NCBI RefSeq assembly: GCF_002953255.1
Contig: NZ_CP026498.1
Span: 7,881,939-7,945,938 of the forward strand
DNA: 64,000 bases
Direction of reading: 5' to 3'
Origin: Streptomyces sp. CB01881
GTDB taxonomy: Bacteria > Actinomycetota > Actinomycetes > Streptomycetales > Streptomycetaceae
The translations under genes and the position numbers were made by a program. Shown piece by piece: positions 34,548-43,566 of the stretch (its first letter is position 1; the number at the start of each line of letters is the position of its first letter). The notes beneath the pieces are model-generated. The model was not told the origin of the DNA and made no database searches. It was given only the letters and a program-made list of their open reading frames with translations.

Positions 34548-35048
34548 TCAGAGCTTCCGGTGCATGACGTGCAGGCCGACGTAGCCCTTGTCGGGGTGGT
34601 GGAAGGCCTCGGGGACGGTGGTGAGGATCTCGAAGCCGAAGGTCTGCCAGAGGGCGACGGCGCGGTGGTTGGTCTCGACGACGGCGTTGAACTGCATGGC
34701 GCGGTAGCCGTCGGCGCGGGCCCGGTCGAGGACGTGGGCGCAGAGGGCGCGGGCGACGCCCCGGCCGGAGTGCCGGGGGTTGACCATGAAGCCGGCGTTG
34801 GCGACGTGGGAGCCGCCGCCGGCCTGGTTGGGGTGGCTCTCGGCGGTGCCGAGGACGGTGCCGTCCTCGTCGACGGCGACGAAGGTGCGGCCGGGTGCGG
34901 GCTTGAACCAGAGGGCGCGGGCGCGTTCCTCGTCGGTGTCGCGGTCCCAGCTGTAGGTTTCGCCGGCGGCGATGATCTCGCGCAGGAAGGGCCAGATCGC
35001 CGGCCAGTCGTCGGGGGTGGCTTCGCGGATGAGCATGGTGTCCAGCAT
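34548..35048 (-). CDS. GNAT N-acetyltransferase
   Basis: 166 residues: MLIREATPDDWPAIWPFLRE start, ETYSWDRDT, the acetyl-CoA motif NPRHSGRGVARALCAHVLD, and TNHRAVALWQTFGFE. Similar proteins are annotated as phosphinothricin-type or general amine acetyltransferases, but the substrate is not established. ATG 35048 and ATG 35036 are both possible; neither has a good ribosome site. It lies upstream of the other GNAT. A cluster of short repeats precedes it. Confidence 0.88.
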   Translation of the reverse strand: MLDTMLIREATPDDWPAIWPFLREIIAAGETYSWDRDTDEERARALWFKPAPGRTFVAVDEDGTVLGTAESHPNQAGGGSHVANAGFMVNPRHSGRGVARALCAHVLDRARADGYRAMQFNAVVETNHRAVALWQTFGFEILTTVPEAFHHPDKGYVGLHVMHRKL

Positions 35049-35127
35049 GGACCGCTGCGCCCCGGTCCGACCAGCGGATTTGGCCGGGCGGATCTCCCTG
35101 CGGCCGGGCGGATCTGCCTGCGGAGGG

Positions 35128-35167
35128 CCCGCGCCGGCCCGCGCCGGCCCGCGCCGGCCCGCGCCGG
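35128..35167. repeat. 10-bp tandem repeat
   Basis: Four copies of CCCGCGCCGG in a row. Just before, at 35085-35122, is a doubled GGCCGGGCGGATCTSCCTGC unit. They fill the gap between the SDR and GNAT genes. Confidence 0.85.
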
Positions 35168-35177
35168 GCACGCCGGG

Positions 35178-35837
35178 CTACGCGGCGACGGCGATCTGCT
35201 CGCGGTGGTGGGCGGGTGCGGTGAGCTCGTCGACCACGGCCACCGCGAGGTCGGCCTGGGCGATGCGCTCGCCGAGGACCTGCGGGCCGCCGGTCCGGTA
35301 GCGGCCGGTGCCGGGGGCGGTGCGGTCGAGGTCGAGGGGAGGGGTGACCACGACCCAGTCGAGGGCGGCGCCGGACTCCCGCAGCCGGTCCAGGGCGAGG
35401 GCGTGGCCGAGCGAGAAGGCGCGATAGGCCTCGGGGAAGGCCGGGTCGTCGTGGACGGCGGTGCCGGGCGCGGTCTCCAGGGTGGTGGCGACGCCGACGT
35501 GCACCAGCCGGCGGACCCGGGCCGTGCCGAGGCCGGCCACCAGGGCGTCGGCGGTGGCCCCGTAGAAGTCCGTGGAGGGGACGTCGGGCGTGTAGACGGT
35601 GGAGACGGCGGCGGTGTGCCCGTGTGCGGTGGCGGCGACGGCGGCCGGGTCGGTGACGTCGCAGCGCACGAGGCTGACGCCCTCGCCGACGAGGTCCCGG
35701 TGGCGTTCGGGGTCGCGGACGGCGGCGGTGACCGTCAGTCCGCGCCGGAGGGCCTCGGTGACGACCGCGCGCCCGACCTGGCCGCCCGCGCCGAAGACGA
35801 CGATGCCGCGGTCAACCTGCTGGGGGGTGCTGCTCAT
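35178..35837 (-). CDS. NAD(P)-binding NmrA/SDR-type protein
   Basis: 219 residues. The Rossmann start is IVVFGAGGQVGRAVV (GxxGxxG), followed by AAVRDPER and CDVTDP, as in atypical short-chain dehydrogenases of the NmrA/NAD(P)H-binding group. No clear Tyr-x-x-x-Lys pair is seen, so it may sense redox rather than catalyse. ATG at 35837 has GGAG 7 nt upstream. It is divergent from an HxlR regulator, a very common pairing in which the regulator controls the reductase. Confidence 0.88.
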   Translation of the reverse strand: MSSTPQQVDRGIVVFGAGGQVGRAVVTEALRRGLTVTAAVRDPERHRDLVGEGVSLVRCDVTDPAAVAATAHGHTAAVSTVYTPDVPSTDFYGATADALVAGLGTARVRRLVHVGVATTLETAPGTAVHDDPAFPEAYRAFSLGHALALDRLRESGAALDWVVVTPPLDLDRTAPGTGRYRTGGPQVLGERIAQADLAVAVVDELTAPAHHREQIAVAA

Positions 35838-35954
35838 TGTGGTCTCCGTCCGCTCGCCGGGGGCGCTGTCGCCCGCCGTTGCGGTGACGGTAGACCGGGG
35901 GGTGCCGGTTACTTCAACGGTACCGGCGGGGGCCCGCGGGGACGGCGGGTCGGC

Positions 35955-35960
35955 TACGGT
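35955..35960 (+). promoter_or_regulatory. -10 box of leaderless promoter for the HxlR gene
   Basis: TACGGT lies 7 nt before ATG at 35968, with no Shine-Dalgarno. The 130-bp divergent region also holds the SDR promoter and presumably the HxlR operator. Confidence 0.5.
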
Positions 35961-35967
35961 CGGGGCC

Positions 35968-36408
35968 ATGCCGCAGACCGCGATCGAACCCCTGCCGCTG
36001 GAACCGTCGCCTCTCGCACCCCAGCCTCTCGAACACCCGCCCCTCGCACCCCTGCCGGCGGACTTCTTCGACCCGGACTGCCCGGTGCAGACGATGCCGG
36101 TGCTGGGCGGCAAGAAGTGGACCTGGAAGCTGATGCGCTGTCTGGAGGGCGGTCCGCGCCGGTTCTCCGAGCTGCGGGTGCCACTGGTGGGCATCACGGC
36201 GAAGGTGCTGGCCGAGACGCTCCGCGCGATGGAGCACGACGGGGTGGTGAGCCGGACCGAGTACGCCGAGAACCCGCCGCGGGTGGAGTACGCGCTGACG
36301 CCGCTGGGCCGTTCGCTGCTGGGGCCGATGGACGCGGTCTGCGGGTGGAGCCGCGAGCACCTGGCCGCCCTGCTGGAGGCCCGCGAGGCGTACGAGCGGG
36401 ACGAGTAG
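35968..36408 (+). CDS. HxlR-family transcriptional regulator
   Basis: 146 residues. A Pro/Leu-rich N-terminus of ~30 residues precedes the HxlR core: CPVQTMPVLGGKKWTWKLMR (the Cys before the first helix is the usual redox or electrophile sensor), RFSELRVPLVGITAKVLAETL (recognition helix) and VEYALTPLGRSLL (wing). It should repress the divergent reductase gene in response to thiol stress. The reading frame stops with TAG right after ERDE, but the same frame continues as a hydrophilic repeat (see the next entry). Confidence 0.9.
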   Translation: MPQTAIEPLPLEPSPLAPQPLEHPPLAPLPADFFDPDCPVQTMPVLGGKKWTWKLMRCLEGGPRRFSELRVPLVGITAKVLAETLRAMEHDGVVSRTEYAENPPRVEYALTPLGRSLLGPMDAVCGWSREHLAALLEAREAYERDE

Positions 36409-36495
36409 GACGAGCACACCCAGCAGGACGAGCACACCCAGCAGGCCGAGCAGGCCGAGCGGGCCCAGCGGGCCGAGCCGCGGCGCGGGGGCTGA
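36409..36495 (+). other. In-frame repetitive coding-like tail after the HxlR stop codon
   Basis: Directly after the TAG the HxlR frame stays open for 28 codons reading DEHTQQ twice, then AEQAERAQRAEPRRGG and TGA. At DNA level an 18-bp unit is repeated twice. The tail continues the DE residues before the stop, so it is either an eroded C-terminal extension cut off by a stop mutation or a rare readthrough product. Confidence 0.5.
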
Positions 36496-36579
36496 GCGGC
36501 GTCGGGCTGGCAGCATTTCGGTGCCCGCTGGCGCTGTGGCCGCTGGTGGGGGCCGCGCCCGGGCGGCCATTCTGGACGC

Positions 36580-37161
36580 ATGACCACTCCTGAGAACACC
36601 CCCGCCGCCATCACCGCCGTCCCCGGCGACGCCATCGTCCCGGACACCAAGGACTGGACGTGGGTCCTGGAGCGCGCCTGCCCGGACTGCGGCCTGGACT
36701 CCGCGGCCGTGGCCCGTGAGGCCGTCCCCGGGCTGATCCGGGACAACGCCGGCGCCTGGGTGGCCGTGCTGGCCGGGGACGAGGAGGAGCTGCGCCGCCG
36801 CCCCCGTCCGGAGATCTGGTCGGACCTGGAGTACGCGTGCCATGTGCGGGACGTCTTCCGGTTGTTCCACTTCCGGCTGAACCTCATGCTCGACCGGGAG
36901 AACCCGGACTTCCCGAACTGGGACCAGGACGAGACGGCCGTGGCGGAGCGCTACGCGGAGCAGCTGCCGCAGAAGGTCTCGGTGGAGCTGGACGAGGCCG
37001 CGCAGGTCCTGGCGGACGCGTTCGAGCGGCTGGCCGCCGAGCAGTGGCAGCGCACCGGAAACCGCAGCGACGGCGCGCGCTTCACCGTGGAGTCGTTCTC
37101 CCGCTACCTGGTCCACGACCCGGTCCACCACCTGTTCGACGTGACGGGCGAGCGGGTCTGA
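36580..37161 (+). CDS. DinB-family putative metal-dependent enzyme
   Basis: 193 residues, helical bundle of the DinB/YfiT type. The likely metal ligands are the His in EYACHVRDVFRLF and the paired histidines in HDPVHHLFD near the C-terminus. DinB-fold proteins include thiol-S-transferases that use mycothiol or bacillithiol, so a mycothiol-dependent detoxification role is possible but not shown. ATG at 36580 has no strong ribosome site. It is followed by a convergent sigma-like gene. Confidence 0.82.
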   Translation: MTTPENTPAAITAVPGDAIVPDTKDWTWVLERACPDCGLDSAAVAREAVPGLIRDNAGAWVAVLAGDEEELRRRPRPEIWSDLEYACHVRDVFRLFHFRLNLMLDRENPDFPNWDQDETAVAERYAEQLPQKVSVELDEAAQVLADAFERLAAEQWQRTGNRSDGARFTVESFSRYLVHDPVHHLFDVTGERV

Positions 37162-37215
37162 TCCCGCCGGCCGAACGGCGGTGCGGGGGAGTGGGGCGCG
37201 ACGGCCCGGCCGGGG

Positions 37216-37713
37216 TCACCAGCCGGAGGCCTCGCGGAGCATGGTGCGGCGGAGCCGGCCGGCCACGCTGGCGGTGTCGGTGCCGATGACGTCGGCGATC
37301 TCGGGGGCGGCGAGGCCGACGATGTAGTGCAGGATCGCCAGGTCGTCGTCGGCGGGGCGGCTGGGCCCGGCCGGCGGGTCGGCGCGGCGGGTGTGCTCGT
37401 TGACCGTCCCGCGCAGGATCTGCCAGGCGTTCGCGGTCGGGTTGGAGCTTCCCAGCAACTCGCGCCACTGGACGGCGATTTCGGCGAACGCCTGCTGGAC
37501 GGCGCCGGCCGCCTCGGTACTGTCCGGCAGCCAGACCCGGGCGTAGCTGAGGTAACGCGGCCGGTGGAGCTCGCAGAACGCCGCGAACTCCAGTGATACC
37601 GCAGGCGGTTCGCCGGGCCCCGGGGGAGGCTCGGCGGTGCTGTCATGACGGTTGGTCATCTCGGCTTCTCGGCAAGTGAGATGGGCTTCTGGCGGTCGAT
37701 CATCCGTGCTCAC
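37216..37713 (-). CDS. Sigma-factor-like helix-turn-helix protein
   Basis: 165 residues from the GTG at 37713, or 147 from ATG at 37659, which has GAGAAG upstream. Residues ~40-105 resemble sigma region 2 (FAAFCELHRPRYLSYARVWL, AVQQAFAEIAVQWREL) and the end resembles region 4 (LHYIVGLAAPEIADVIGTD, SVAGRLRRTML). It is shorter than a normal ECF sigma factor, whose region 2 core is stronger, so it may be a divergent sigma or a DNA-binding relative. No anti-sigma gene is adjacent. Confidence 0.78.
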   Translation of the reverse strand: MSTDDRPPEAHLTCREAEMTNRHDSTAEPPPGPGEPPAVSLEFAAFCELHRPRYLSYARVWLPDSTEAAGAVQQAFAEIAVQWRELLGSSNPTANAWQILRGTVNEHTRRADPPAGPSRPADDDLAILHYIVGLAAPEIADVIGTDTASVAGRLRRTMLREASGW

Positions 37714-38246
37714 TCTACGGTAGGCGCTCGGTGCGCTGGGTTACCAATCGGATTGAATGCCCGGAACGTGCCGCCGCTCGGCCGGTTCCAGCGGTGGCCG
37801 GGTGTGGGCCGACGGGCGGCGGGGTGGCGCGGGGCCGGTGATGGAGGTGGTGCGCAGCGCTGCCAGGGTCGCGAGAGTGAAGATGTCATGGCCGGTCAGC
37901 GAGGGTGGCCGGCAAGGGCGGTGGAGCGGTTGATGGGCCACCGTAGGCGGTCCGGTGGCTCACGTCCACACCCGAGGCGTGAAGCCCCGCCCGCGCCACC
38001 GGACGCGCGCGCGGCGGATGGGCAGCGGGCGCGGAGGCGGGCGTGCGGGTGGGTGGTGCGCTCCCGTGGGCCGCGGCGCGCCGGGGGCGGGCGAAGCCGG
38101 GCGTCCGGGGTGGCGAAGGTGCGGGGCCGGGTGGTGGGGTGGGGCAGGGATTGGTGGGGCGGGTCGGCCTGCGCCCGCCCCGTTCGCACCCCTCGCGCCT
38201 GCCGTATGTGCGGACGGCCGGACGGGAAGGGCGGTATGACGATGCG
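37714..38246. other. 533-bp gap with no supportable gene
   Basis: Several frames are open because of high GC, but none has a ribosome site with family-like protein or consistent codon bias. The stretch 38040-38160 is a strongly G-rich run on the plus strand (GGGGCGGGCGAAG and similar). The left end contains the promoter of the sigma-like gene (CGTAGAGTG region). Confidence 0.4.
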
Positions 38247-38918
<672 letters not shown>

Positions 38919-39173
38919 GAACTAAGGGTAGGCAATCCAGGGAGCGGGAGTGACGTCCGGCGGCGCTTCGGCGTATGCCCTTGGTCACTCTCGGTCAGAA
39001 ACCCTGGTCGTTGACCGGCCACGGCCAGCGGCGGCAACCGCCTGACCTCCCATTACTCCAAATGGGTGAGGGTATGGGGACTTTAGTGCGGGCTGATCCC
39101 GTTTTCGCGACGGTTGGGTAACAGTGCGTCAGGCGACCGATGAGCGGTCCGGGCTGTTGGGGATGGTGTCGGC

Positions 39174-40223
39174 ATGAGCTACCGGATTCCCTCGCCGCCG
39201 CCGTCCCTGGAGGAACTGGCGAAGCGTCAGCAGAACGTCATCACCGCCAGCCAGCTGCGCGCCCGGGGCGTGCCGGGCCGGGTCGTCAGTGAGCACTGCC
39301 GCCGCGGCGGGCCCTGGCAGCGCCTGCTGCCCAGGGTCTACCTGCTGCAGTCCGGCGAACCCACCCCCGAGCAGCGGATGTGGGCCGCGCTGCTGTACGC
39401 GGCGCAGAACGGCCGGGAGGAGGGCCGCCGGGAGGGCGCGGTGATCACCGGCACCGCCGCGCTCGCGCTGTACGGCTTCGCCGCGGTGCCCCGGCTTCCG
39501 GCCGTCACCGGGGTGGACGTGCTGGTGCCCCGTCAGCGCCGCCTGAAGGACGCCGGCGAGGTCCGGATCCGGCGTACCGAACGGGAGTTGGTGGCCCGCT
39601 CGGTGCACGGGCTGGCCTGTGCGCCGGTCGCCCGGGCGGTCGCGGACGCGCTGCGCGAGTGGACGGCCGAGGGCGCGGCGGAGTCCGGCGACGGCGCCGC
39701 GCTGCCCGTCCGCGAGGTGCTCCGGGAGGCCCTGGGCCGGGCCGGCGCCCGGGTGCGCCGGTCCGAGGCCCGCTGCACCCTCCGGGAGCTGGTCGCCGAG
39801 CTGACCGAGTCCGGGCTGGCCGCCGACCTGCGGGTGCGGCCCGCGCTGGACGAGCTGCTGGCCGAGGAGCGGGACGCCGCGCTGGCGCGGATCGGCGAGC
39901 TGGTGGACGAGTGGCTGCTGCCCGTCCCGCTGGCCGGCCCGGAGCTGCGGATGCGCGGCGGCACCTACATCGCCGTGCCGGACCTGTACTGGCCGCAGGC
40001 CGGCGTGGCGGTGGAGGTCGACTCGGAGCTGCGCTGCGTCAGCGAGGGCGAGGCCGCCTGGGTGCGCGGCGGCCAGCACCGGATGGAGTACCTGGGGATC
40101 CGGGTGGTCTACCTCTCCGGCGCCCGGCTGGCCACCGAGCCGGACGCGGTCGGCGCCGAACTGCGCGAGGCCTTCCGGCAGGGCGGCACCGACGTGGTGG
40201 AACTGCTGCTCGGTGAGGGCTGA
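39174..40223 (+). CDS. AbiEi-antitoxin-like winged-helix protein with DUF559-like C-terminus
   Basis: 349 residues. The N-terminal ~60 match the AbiEi-type antitoxin DNA-binding domain (LAKRQQNVITASQLRARGV, WQRLLPRVYLL). The middle is Ala/Arg-rich and helical. The C-terminal part has PDLYWPQAGVAVEVDSEL, the P-D...E-V-D-S pattern of DUF559/Vsr-like nuclease relatives. Type IV antitoxin AbiEi normally sits before an AbiEii nucleotidyltransferase toxin, but none is here. ATG at 39174 has no clear ribosome site. It may be a stand-alone regulator or nuclease of this common actinobacterial architecture. Confidence 0.8.
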   Translation: MSYRIPSPPPSLEELAKRQQNVITASQLRARGVPGRVVSEHCRRGGPWQRLLPRVYLLQSGEPTPEQRMWAALLYAAQNGREEGRREGAVITGTAALALYGFAAVPRLPAVTGVDVLVPRQRRLKDAGEVRIRRTERELVARSVHGLACAPVARAVADALREWTAEGAAESGDGAALPVREVLREALGRAGARVRRSEARCTLRELVAELTESGLAADLRVRPALDELLAEERDAALARIGELVDEWLLPVPLAGPELRMRGGTYIAVPDLYWPQAGVAVEVDSELRCVSEGEAAWVRGGQHRMEYLGIRVVYLSGARLATEPDAVGAELREAFRQGGTDVVELLLGEG

Positions 40224-40229
40224 CCCGGC

Positions 40230-40820
40230 TCAGCCGTGAACGGTCGGCGTGCCGACCAGCTCGACCCCGGCCGCCCGCAGCTCCTCCAGCGCGGCGGCGG
40301 TGGTCCCGGGTGCCACGCCCGCCGTCAGGTCCAGCAGGACGCGGGTGGTGAAGCCCGCCCGGGCCGCGTCCAGCGCGGTGGCCTTGACGCAGTGGTCGGT
40401 GGCCAGGCCGACCACGTCCACCTCGGTGACCTGACGCTCGCGCAGCCAGTCGACCGGCCCGCGGTTGTTCTCGTCCAGCCCCTCGAACCCGCTGTACGCC
40501 GCCGCGTAGGCACCCTTGTCGAAGACCGCCTCGATGGCGCCGGAGGTGACGGAGGGCGCGAAGTTGGGGTGGAAGCCCACCCCCTCGGTGCCCGCCACGC
40601 AGTGCACCGGCCAGCTGTTGACGTAGTCCGGGTGGTCGGAGAAGTGGTCGCCCGGGTCGATGTGGTTGTCGCGGGTGGCGAGGACGTGCTGGTACCCGGG
40701 GCGGCCCTCGGCGATCAGGTCGGTGATCGCGGCGGCCACCTCGGCCCCGCCGGCGACGGCCAGACTGCCGCCCTCGCAGAAGTCGTTCTGCACGTCGACG
40801 ACGATCAGTGCCCGGTGCAT
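40230..40820 (-). CDS. pncA: Nicotinamidase/pyrazinamidase
   Basis: 196 residues of the cysteine hydrolase (isochorismatase-like) fold. The catalytic triad is Asp9 (VVDVQNDF), Lys102 (FDKGAY) and Cys144 (ATDHCVKAT); the metal site is Asp51-x-His53 with His59. It hydrolyses nicotinamide to nicotinate in NAD salvage. ATG 40820 is chosen: GAGGA lies about 9 nt upstream, and ATG 40829 three codons earlier overlaps that site. It is followed on the same strand, upstream, by the nicotinate phosphoribosyltransferase gene, the next enzyme of the pathway. Confidence 0.94.
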   Translation of the reverse strand: MHRALIVVDVQNDFCEGGSLAVAGGAEVAAAITDLIAEGRPGYQHVLATRDNHIDPGDHFSDHPDYVNSWPVHCVAGTEGVGFHPNFAPSVTSGAIEAVFDKGAYAAAYSGFEGLDENNRGPVDWLRERQVTEVDVVGLATDHCVKATALDAARAGFTTRVLLDLTAGVAPGTTAAALEELRAAGVELVGTPTVHG

Positions 40821-40964
40821 GGCTCGCATCCTCGGTTGTGGGGGGACGGCGCGCCGGTTCTGTGCGCCTCCGGTGGGAACTCTACGGTCGACTGTAGGCA
40901 GTGGCACCCGGGGGCGGAAGGTCCGGGGAGCACCCGGCCCCGCCCCGCGGTCCGCCGCCCGCTG

Positions 40965-42276
40965 TCACAGCATCAGTTCGGTCGGCAGGACCGGGTCGCC
41001 CTTGGAGAGCTGGGTGGCCGAGAGCGGCAGCCCCGCGCGGGCCCGGACGTGCCGCTCGCGGGCCGCGCCGAGCGGCTCCCGGCCGACGACCTCGCCGGCC
41101 AGCACCAGCGGCACCTGGAGCAGGTGTGGCTCCAGGCCGGCCGGGACGGGGCCGGTGCCGACCACCTCGGCCTCGGCCACGCCGTCCGCGTCGGGCCGCC
41201 GGGCCGCCCACTTGCGGCCGCCGATGCTGGTCTTGCCGCCGGCCGCGCGCTTGGCGACCGGCACCAGCGGGCCGTCCTGCGAAGCGGCCCGGGCGACCAG
41301 CTTGTAGACCATCGCGCAGGTCGGGTGGCCGCTGCCGGTGACCAGGCTGGTGCCGACGCCGTAGCCGTCCACCGGGGCGGCCGCCAGGGCGGCGATCGCG
41401 TACTCGTCGAGGTCCGAGGTGACGATGATCTTCGTGTCGCGGGCGCCGAGCTCGTCCAGCTGGCGGCGGACCCGGTGGGCCAGCAGGGTGAGGTCGCCGG
41501 AGTCGATCCGCACCGCGCCCAGCCCGGTCCCGGCCACCTCGACGGCGGTGCGGACGGCCTCGCGCAGGTCGTAGGTGTCGACCAGCAACGTCGTGCCCTT
41601 GCCCATTGAGGCGATCTGCGCCCGGAACGCGTCCCGCTCGCTGTCGTGCACCAGCGTGAAGGCGTGCGCGGCGGTGCCGGTGGTGGGGATGCCGTGGGTG
41701 AAGCCGGCCTCCAGGTCGGAGGTGGCCGCGAAGCCGGCCACATACGCGGCCCGGGCGGCCGAGACGGCGGCCTGCTCGTGGGCGCGCCGGGCGCCCATCT
41801 CGATCACCGGGCGCCCGCCGGCGGCGGAGGTCATCCGGGAGGCGGCGGCGGCGATCGCCGAGTCGTGGTTGAGGATCGACAGGATCACCGTCTCCAGGAT
41901 CACCGCCTCGGCGAAGGTGCCCTCGACGGTCAGCAGCGGCGAGGAAGTACGCCTCGCCCTCCGGGTAGCCGTGGATGTCGCCGGTGAAGCGGTAGTCGGC
42001 CAGGAAGCGCAGGGTGTCGGCGTCGACCACGTCCTGGGCGGCCAGCCAGTCGAGCTGCGCCGCGGTGAAGCGGAAGTTCTCGACGGCGTCCAGGACCCGG
42101 CCGGTGCCGGCCATCACGCCGTAACGGCGCCCGCTCGGCAGGCGGCGGGTGAACACCTCGAACACGGAGCGGCGGTGCGCGGCCCCGCTCTGCAGGGCGG
42201 CCTGCAGCATGGTGAGCTCGTAGCGGTCGGTGAGGAGCGCGGTCGAACCGGCCGCGCGCACTGAAGTGGCGTCCAT
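40965..42276 (-). pseudogene. pncB: Nicotinate phosphoribosyltransferase, frameshifted
   Basis: The N-terminal ~110 residues (MDATSVRAAG, LLTDRYELTMLQAAL, FEVFTRRLPSGRRYGVMAGTG, GYPEGEAYF) are in one frame from ATG 42276. The rest (SPLLTVEGTFAEAVILETV, GARRAHEQAAVSAARAAY, VRIDSGDLTLLAHRVR, GYGVGTSLVTG) is in another, to 40965. The switch is at 41940-41946. Homologues read EAYFPGSPLLTVEG there; here EAYF runs straight into the shifted SPLL, as if five bases were lost. Both halves are otherwise intact and all catalytic segments remain, so this is a recent break or a sequencing error. If real, NAD salvage from nicotinate would fail unless a second copy exists. Confidence 0.85.
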
Positions 42277-42300
42277 GGGGATGATGCTACTACCACTTAG

Positions 42301-42313
42301 CGTCAGATTGACG
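42301..42313. promoter_or_regulatory. Inverted repeat in the pncB-clpS divergent promoter
   Basis: CGTCA-GAT-TGACG is a perfect 5-bp inverted repeat 25 bp before the pncB ATG, in the only A/T-rich patch of the spacer. On the minus strand TAGCAT lies 7 nt before ATG 42276, a possible leaderless -10. A NAD-salvage repressor site is a guess. Confidence 0.35.
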
Positions 42314-42430
42314 ATTTCTCGTGGGGGGCGTTCGCGAAGGCGTGGGGCGGAATCGCCCGGAGGTCCCCCGGATGGCAGCATGGGGGCTGAAAGGTGCAGG
42401 TACCGGAGGAACGGCAAGGAGGACCCGGCG

Positions 42431-42724
42431 GTGAGTGTCGCGCCCGCAGAGATCGAGCGACCGGAGGTCGAAGGCCTGCCGGTGGCGGAGCCGGACACGC
42501 CCTGGGTGACCATCGTGCACAACGACCCGGTCAACCTGATGAGCTACGTCCAGTACGTCTTCCAGGCCTACTTCGGGTACCCGAAGGACAAGGCCCGGAA
42601 GCTGATGATGGAGGTGCACACCAAGGGTCGGGCGGTGGTCTCCAGCGGCTCCCGCGAGGAGATGGAGCGCGACGTGCAGGCGATGCACGGCTACGGCCTC
42701 TGGGCGACGCTCCAGCACGACTGA
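42431..42724 (+). CDS. clpS: ClpS adaptor of the Clp protease
   Basis: 97 residues. The ClpS core is clear: TPWVTIVHNDPVNLMSYVQY with the N-degron-binding pocket, then KARKLMMEVHTKGRAVV. It delivers N-end-rule substrates to ClpA/ClpC. GTG at 42431 has AAGGAGG 8 nt upstream. The DUF2017 gene follows 80 bp later, as in other actinobacteria. Confidence 0.95.
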   Translation: MSVAPAEIERPEVEGLPVAEPDTPWVTIVHNDPVNLMSYVQYVFQAYFGYPKDKARKLMMEVHTKGRAVVSSGSREEMERDVQAMHGYGLWATLQHD

Positions 42725-42804
42725 GCCGCGGCGCCGCCGGGTGCCGCACCACCGGGGGCGGCGCCGCACCACCGAAGACGACGAAGACGGGCTGACCGAT
42801 AACG

Positions 42805-43380
42805 ATGGCTGGGTTGTTCGAGAGTGCCGGCGGCGGGAGCGCGGCGATCGCGCTGGACGAGGTGGAGGCCTCCATCCTGCGCTCCCTGGAAGTGCAGATG
42901 CTGGAGCTGATCGGCCCCGGCCCGGGCGGCGAGGGCGGCGACCCGCTGGCCGCGCTGTTCGCCGAGGGCCCGACCGAGGCGCCCTCGGACCCGGCGCTGG
43001 CCCGGCTGTTCCCGGACGCCTACCGGGACCCGGAGAAGCCCGAGGACGACGAGAGCAGGGCGGCCTCCGGTGAGTTCCGCCGCTACACCGAGCTCGACCT
43101 GCGCGCCCGCAAGCGCGACGACGCGCTGCAGGTGGTCCGGGCGCTGGACGGGCTCGGCGGTGAGGGCGGGGTGCTCAAGCTGCCCGCCGCCGACTGCCCG
43201 CGCTGGTTGTGCGCGCTCAACGACCTCCGGCTGACCCTGGGCGTGCGGCTGGACGTCACCGAGGAGGACGAGCAGGGGCTGTACGACCTGCCGGACGCCG
43301 ACGAGCGGAAGCCGCTGGTGATGGCGTACCTGTGGCTGGGCGCCCTCCAGGAGTCGCTGCTGGAGGCGCTCTCGGACTGA
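42805..43380 (+). CDS. DUF2017 protein, ClpS neighbour
   Basis: 191 residues, acidic and helical, matching the DUF2017 family found next to clpS throughout actinobacteria (DEVEASILRSLEVQMLELI, FRRYTELDLRARKRDDALQV, MAYLWLGALQESLLEAL). Function unknown; a role with ClpS or the M. tuberculosis counterpart Rv1332 is suggested only by neighbourhood. ATG at 42805. A strong terminator follows. Confidence 0.9.
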   Translation: MAGLFESAGGGSAAIALDEVEASILRSLEVQMLELIGPGPGGEGGDPLAALFAEGPTEAPSDPALARLFPDAYRDPEKPEDDESRAASGEFRRYTELDLRARKRDDALQVVRALDGLGGEGGVLKLPAADCPRWLCALNDLRLTLGVRLDVTEEDEQGLYDLPDADERKPLVMAYLWLGALQESLLEALSD

Positions 43381-43400
43381 ATTCTGCCCGGAACCGGGCA

Positions 43401-43445
43401 GGCCCCGACCCCCGTCCGCATGCTGGACAGGAGGTCGGGGCCTTT
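43401..43445 (+). terminator. Intrinsic terminator after the clpS operon
   Basis: GGCCCCGACC (43401-43410) pairs with GGTCGGGGCC (43433-43442), with an inner GTCC/GGAC stem, followed by TTT. Confidence 0.88.
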
Positions 43446-43566
43446 AGGTTCAAAACGGGCGAAACCGTAGTACTCCATGCTCAAATGTCGCTCAGATGAA
43501 CACCGCTGTCCGGACGTCGCGTGGTACGACTTCTCACCCCACGAGACCCACCCAGGACGGTGCACC

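Noticed and set aside
34014..36593. An 859-codon plus-strand open frame
   Set aside because: It lies opposite two GNAT genes and the SDR gene, each with full family motifs; its own translation is Gly/Val/Asp low complexity.
37741..37941. A 66-codon minus-strand ORF considered as a peptide precursor
   Set aside because: No ribosome site, no modifying enzyme nearby, and Pro/Arg-rich sequence without a leader/core pattern.
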